This document shows, piece by piece, positions 13,483 to 15,928 of a DNA stretch of 15,928 bases. This DNA is from Deltaproteobacteria bacterium. GTDB lineage: Bacteria; Desulfobacterota; Syntrophia; Syntrophales; UBA5619. Location: positions 1 to 15,928 of the forward strand of contig JAPLJY010000056.1 of assembly GCA_026388345.1 (NCBI GenBank). The letters are read 5' to 3'. How positions within the stretch are numbered: the stretch's first letter is position 1; each line of letters begins with the position of its first letter. The notes under the pieces were generated by a model. That model was not told the DNA's origin. It searched no databases and worked only from the letters and a program-made list of their open reading frames with translations. Made by a program: the position numbers and the translations under genes.

Positions 13483-15186
13483 ATGAAGGACCCACAGAAA
13501 GACGAACGCTGCCGCCGGATGTTTCAAGATCTCCTCCCGAACATCGCCGATTACGTGGCCCGCTACGCCAAAGAGCAGCCGAAGGAGACGGCGATCATCG
13601 AGCACAACACCGGCGAAACGGTGACCTGGAAGAAGTTCGATACCTCCGTCTCCGCCTTCGCCGCCAAGCTGCTCTCCATCGGCCTTGTCAAAGGGGACAT
13701 CGTCGCCACGAGCCTGCCGCTCTTGAAGGAACACGTCTATCTGATCTACGCCTGTTACCGCATCGGGGTGATCGTCGCCCCGCTGGACCTGCGCCTGAAG
13801 GCCAAGGAACTCATCGTCTGCATGGAGAAGATGAAGCCGAAGGCCTTTTTCTTCCTGGGCAAGACGCCGGTCGTCGATTTCCGTCCCCTCATCCGGGAGG
13901 TGATGGCGGCCTGCCCCTATATCCGGCATTGGGTGCAGTTCCAGAAAGAGGCCGACCTGATCATGGAAGGCGCCGTGGGAATCGCCGAGTTCGCAAAGGA
14001 CATCAAGAAGGTTTATCTCTTCAATCTCATTACGGGCCGTGTGAGGAAAGCCCGCGGCCTTGTCGGAAAGCGGGACGCCTGCCTGATCATCTTCACGACC
14101 GGCTCCACCGGCTCCCCGAAACCGGCGCTTCTGTGCCACGAGAACATCATGATCCAGTACATCGCCCTGTGCGTGGGCTTCGAGCTTACAACCTCCGACC
14201 GGATGCTGATCAACCTGCCCCCCTCCCACGTGGGCTGCACGACGGAGCAGTTGGGGACGGTCCTCTTCGGCGGCGGGGTCGCGGTGATCCTCCACATCTT
14301 CGATCCGAAGCTCTCCCTGGAGGCGATCGAAAAGCACAGGGTGACCGTGATCGGCCAGATCCCGGCCCTGTTCAATATGGAATGGCGCCTCCCCGATTAC
14401 GGAAAATACGACCTCAAGAGCCTCCGTTTCGCCATCTACGGCGGTCAGGCCGTACCCCGGGAATTCCTGGTGAAGATGAAGGCGATGGCGCCCCGGATCG
14501 GGACGGGCCTCGGGCTCACGGAAACGGCCGGCTTCTGCACCTACACGAACGTGGACGCCGACGTGGACGAGCTCGCCCAGGGGATCGGCTACGACTCGCC
14601 CCTGTGCCCGATCACGATCCGCGATTTCATGAAGTCGGACGGCGCCGCCGGGGCGGAAAGACCGAAGGGCGAGGTCGGGGAGATCTGTTTTTCCGGTCCC
14701 CAGGTCTTTCTGGGCTACCTGGGCGATTCGGAAAACACGGCCAAGACGATCTCGAAGGACGGCGTCTGCTACACGGGCGATGTCGGCTATTACGATGAAA
14801 AGGGGCTCCATTTCTCCGGCCGGGCCAAGCTCGTCATCAAGCCGAAGGGGTACCAGGTCTTCCCGGAGGACGTGGAGCGCCACATCCATGAGAAGCTCAA
14901 GGAGCGGGCCGGCATGATCGCGATCGTCGGCGTCGAGCATGAGATCTTCAGCGAGGGGATCATGGCCTTCGTGGAGTGCCAGGATGGGAAGACGATCACC
15001 CCCGTGGAGGTCCTGGCCGCCTGCAACGACATCTCCGCCTATTCGCGGCCCTCGCACGTGGTGATCCTCAAGGCGGGCGAGATTCCGCTGAACCGCGTCG
15101 CCAAGACCGATTACCTCAACCTCCGGGAAAGGGCGGCGGCCGCGGTCCGGGAACTGCGCGCCGAGGGGAAATGGGACCGGGGGTGA
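13483..15186 (+). CDS. AMP-forming acyl/aryl-CoA synthetase (ANL superfamily)
   Basis: A 567-residue cytoplasmic enzyme with the adenylate-forming motifs in order: ATP/P-loop TTGSTGSPKP (205-214), GLGLTETAG (342-350, adenine and acyl site), YTGDVGYYDEKG with D433, GRAKLVIKPKGYQV with R447 at the domain hinge, and the catalytic Lys K541 in NRVAKTDYL. The length matches the family. It should activate a carboxylic acid with ATP and CoA to the acyl-CoA. The specificity is not evident; neighbours suggest the saturated product or the substrate of the periplasmic reductase. AGAGAGG lies nine bases before the ATG at 13483. An upstream in-frame ATG at 13432 lacks such a site and overlaps the candidate promoter. 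The gene is GC-rich with strong third-position bias, which creates long spurious open frames on the other strand. Confidence 0.88.
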   Translation: MKDPQKDERCRRMFQDLLPNIADYVARYAKEQPKETAIIEHNTGETVTWKKFDTSVSAFAAKLLSIGLVKGDIVATSLPLLKEHVYLIYACYRIGVIVAPLDLRLKAKELIVCMEKMKPKAFFFLGKTPVVDFRPLIREVMAACPYIRHWVQFQKEADLIMEGAVGIAEFAKDIKKVYLFNLITGRVRKARGLVGKRDACLIIFTTGSTGSPKPALLCHENIMIQYIALCVGFELTTSDRMLINLPPSHVGCTTEQLGTVLFGGGVAVILHIFDPKLSLEAIEKHRVTVIGQIPALFNMEWRLPDYGKYDLKSLRFAIYGGQAVPREFLVKMKAMAPRIGTGLGLTETAGFCTYTNVDADVDELAQGIGYDSPLCPITIRDFMKSDGAAGAERPKGEVGEICFSGPQVFLGYLGDSENTAKTISKDGVCYTGDVGYYDEKGLHFSGRAKLVIKPKGYQVFPEDVERHIHEKLKERAGMIAIVGVEHEIFSEGIMAFVECQDGKTITPVEVLAACNDISAYSRPSHVVILKAGEIPLNRVAKTDYLNLRERAAAAVRELRAEGKWDRG

Positions 15187-15436
15187 TCAAACCGCCGGGG
15201 CGCGACCCTCGTAATCCGGCATGTCCCCCAAAGATGTGGAGGTTGTAAATCACACGGGGCAGGTCGCTACCGGATGGACCACCGCAGCACAACACAATCA
15301 ACCCGAAGCAGAATAGCCTCGGTATCTTTTGCGCAGGTTAACTGCCTGCACGCGTTATTTCTCTACGGTGGCTCCGCCCTTTTCCGCAGGAGCTGCAAAG
15401 AATTGTTTAGGTGTGCACGCTGTGCCGCTACGGAAT
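15187..15436. other. gene-free stretch after the CoA ligase
   Basis: I see no convincing gene or terminator in these 250 bases. GCAGG (15335-15339) and CCTGC (15347-15351) form a small hairpin. A + strand open frame spanning 15274-15549 has no ribosome binding site, and most of its second half translates the attC-like palindrome, so I do not call it. Confidence 0.4.
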
Positions 15437-15551
15437 GGCTCAGCGGCAGCGGCGGGGCTGGCGAGACGCATACCATTTTAGCGCCATTTATGGCAAACCA
15501 CGCCTGCGCGCGAGCGGCAGAGCCGCTGTCCGACTGGAGCCGGTGTTAGGC
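15437..15551 (-). repeat. attC-like palindromic element after the small gene
   Basis: Read on the reverse strand, a canonical attC core GCCTAAC (15545-15551) lies 10 bases after the stop of the small gene at 15562. Complementary blocks follow: GGCTC pairs with GAGCC (15437-15441), and CAGCGGC pairs with GCCGCTG. A perfect AGCGGC/GCCGCT hairpin lies in the first half. This is the position and style of an integron cassette recombination site. The second core is not recognisable (GTAGCGG where GTTRRRY is expected), so the site is decayed or only similar. Confidence 0.38.
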
Positions 15552-15561
15552 AGCGTTTCTT

Positions 15562-15789
15562 CTAACCGCACCAACTTCGTTTAGATATGCCTTCCTCTGA
15601 GGCTTTTACGGTTTCTTTACTCAATTCCGATTTGAATATGCACAACACATCTTCAATCTCATGTGGCTCAAGTTGGCGCAATTCTATCGGTAAGGCGGTT
15701 ATTTCGATGGCTGTTACTTTTCCGTCAAAACCTAATGCTTTTGCACCAACGCGTGTTCCTGTGTGCAAGTAAACCTTATCGGGGAATAC
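15562..15789 (-). pseudogene. 3' part of a small unrecognised gene cut by an IS element
   Basis: The reverse strand encodes 75 residues, beginning VFPDKVYLHTGTRVGAK, continuing with ITALPIELRQLEPHEIEDVL and ending EEGISKRSWCG, to a TAG at 15562. The frame stays open up to the apparent IS boundary at 15789/15790, where sense is lost and a stop follows within the IS. No start codon with a ribosome binding site is present; a TTG at 15768 is possible but unsupported. The gene is therefore best read as truncated at its 5' end by insertion. It is short, has no signal or membrane segment, and is followed directly by an attC-like core, so a gene cassette origin is plausible. I do not recognise the family. 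Confidence 0.5.
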
Positions 15790-15928
15790 TGAGGTCGGTC
15801 GTCAATAGTGGACACCAAACCTTTCATGCTGCCAGTCGTTTTTCATAGAACCATCGTTCAAAAGCGGCAGGAGACAAGAACCTGAGTCTGGCCTGCCTTC
15901 TTTGCCGGTTATAGAAAATCTCGATGTA
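15790..15928 (-). mobile_element. end of an IS3-family insertion sequence, cut by the window edge
   Basis: The element's transposase end lies on the reverse strand. On the + strand the boundary reads TGAGGTCGGTCGTCAATAG from 15790, starting with the TG typical of IS3-family termini and placed 34 bases after the transposase stop. The interrupted gene frame ends exactly at the previous base. The opposite terminal repeat and target duplication lie outside the window, so the boundary is inferred from one side. Confidence 0.68.
15824..15928 (-). CDS. IS3-family transposase OrfB, C-terminal fragment
   Basis: The last 34 residues of a transposase are present, beginning YIEIFYNRQRRQARL and containing LSPAAFERWF, ending at a TGA at 15824. 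The YIExFYNRxRR...LxxLSPxxFE pattern is the usual end of the IS3-family OrfB DDE integrase domain, just after its catalytic Glu helix. The rest of the gene and the OrfA partner are beyond the right edge. No decay is visible in this short part, so the copy may be intact. Confidence 0.82.
   Translation of the reverse strand, partial: YIEIFYNRQRRQARLRFLSPAAFERWFYEKRLAA

Noticed and set aside
13444..15057. Reverse-strand open frame of 537 codons under the CoA ligase
   Set aside because: The product is a run of His/Asp/Gly/Arg-rich sequence caused by GC-rich third positions of the ligase, which has all family motifs.
1..15928. CRISPR arrays, tRNA and rRNA genes
   Set aside because: No regularly spaced direct repeats and no tRNA or rRNA sequence patterns were seen by reading either strand.

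Overview
The window looks like chromosomal DNA of a Gram-negative, probably anaerobic proteobacterium of the Desulfobacterota/Syntrophales type. Supporting evidence: a TctB-type transporter subunit, an AlgE-like outer-membrane porin, a Tat-exported fumarate-reductase-like flavoprotein beside a seven-haem cytochrome c, a CoA ligase, and strong AGGAGG-type ribosome binding sites. The lineage is an inference from gene content.

Region 1 (1-948): the 5' part of a leftward tctB gene runs off the left edge. Its probable promoter overlaps two tandem 17-bp operator-like repeats. Region 2 (949-5334, + strand): an accessory-looking block. It has a tightly spaced amidohydrolase/metallophosphoesterase pair, a broken gene with a peptidoglycan-binding N-terminus and a GH19 chitinase/endolysin-type C-terminus, and a lipoprotein with a repetitive charged segment and a C-terminal membrane helix. 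Region 3 (5335-5827): a scar of gene remnants and strong palindromes, one resembling an integron attC site. Region 4 (5828-8077, - strand): an alpha/beta hydrolase and an alginate-export-type porin, each with a recognisable promoter. Region 5 (8394-10788, + strand): a DUF1232 protein, then a probable metal- or thiol-responsive cluster. That cluster holds an ArsR-family repressor with an in-frame TGA, a small membrane protein with a Cys/His patch, an 87-residue protein with 16 Met and 8 Cys, and an NnrU/ICMT-like membrane methyltransferase. Region 6 (11030-15186, + strand): periplasmic flavoprotein reductase, heptahaem cytochrome c and cytoplasmic acyl-CoA synthetase, plausibly a respiratory module for an unsaturated organic acid. 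Region 7 (15187-15928): decayed DNA with a second attC-like palindrome, a small gene broken by an insertion, and the end of an IS3-family element that runs off the right edge.

The most unusual signal is the ArsR gene. The TGA falls at about residue 90, where I recall Cys being frequent in ArsR proteins. The frame continues for 21 sensible codons to a normal ArsR length, and a stem-loop starts three bases after the TGA. A selenocysteine-containing metalloregulator or a simple nonsense mutation would both fit. A perfect 10-bp inverted repeat overlaps the gene's promoter, and the Met/Cys-rich protein downstream makes the cluster a good candidate for an undescribed metal or metalloid response system.
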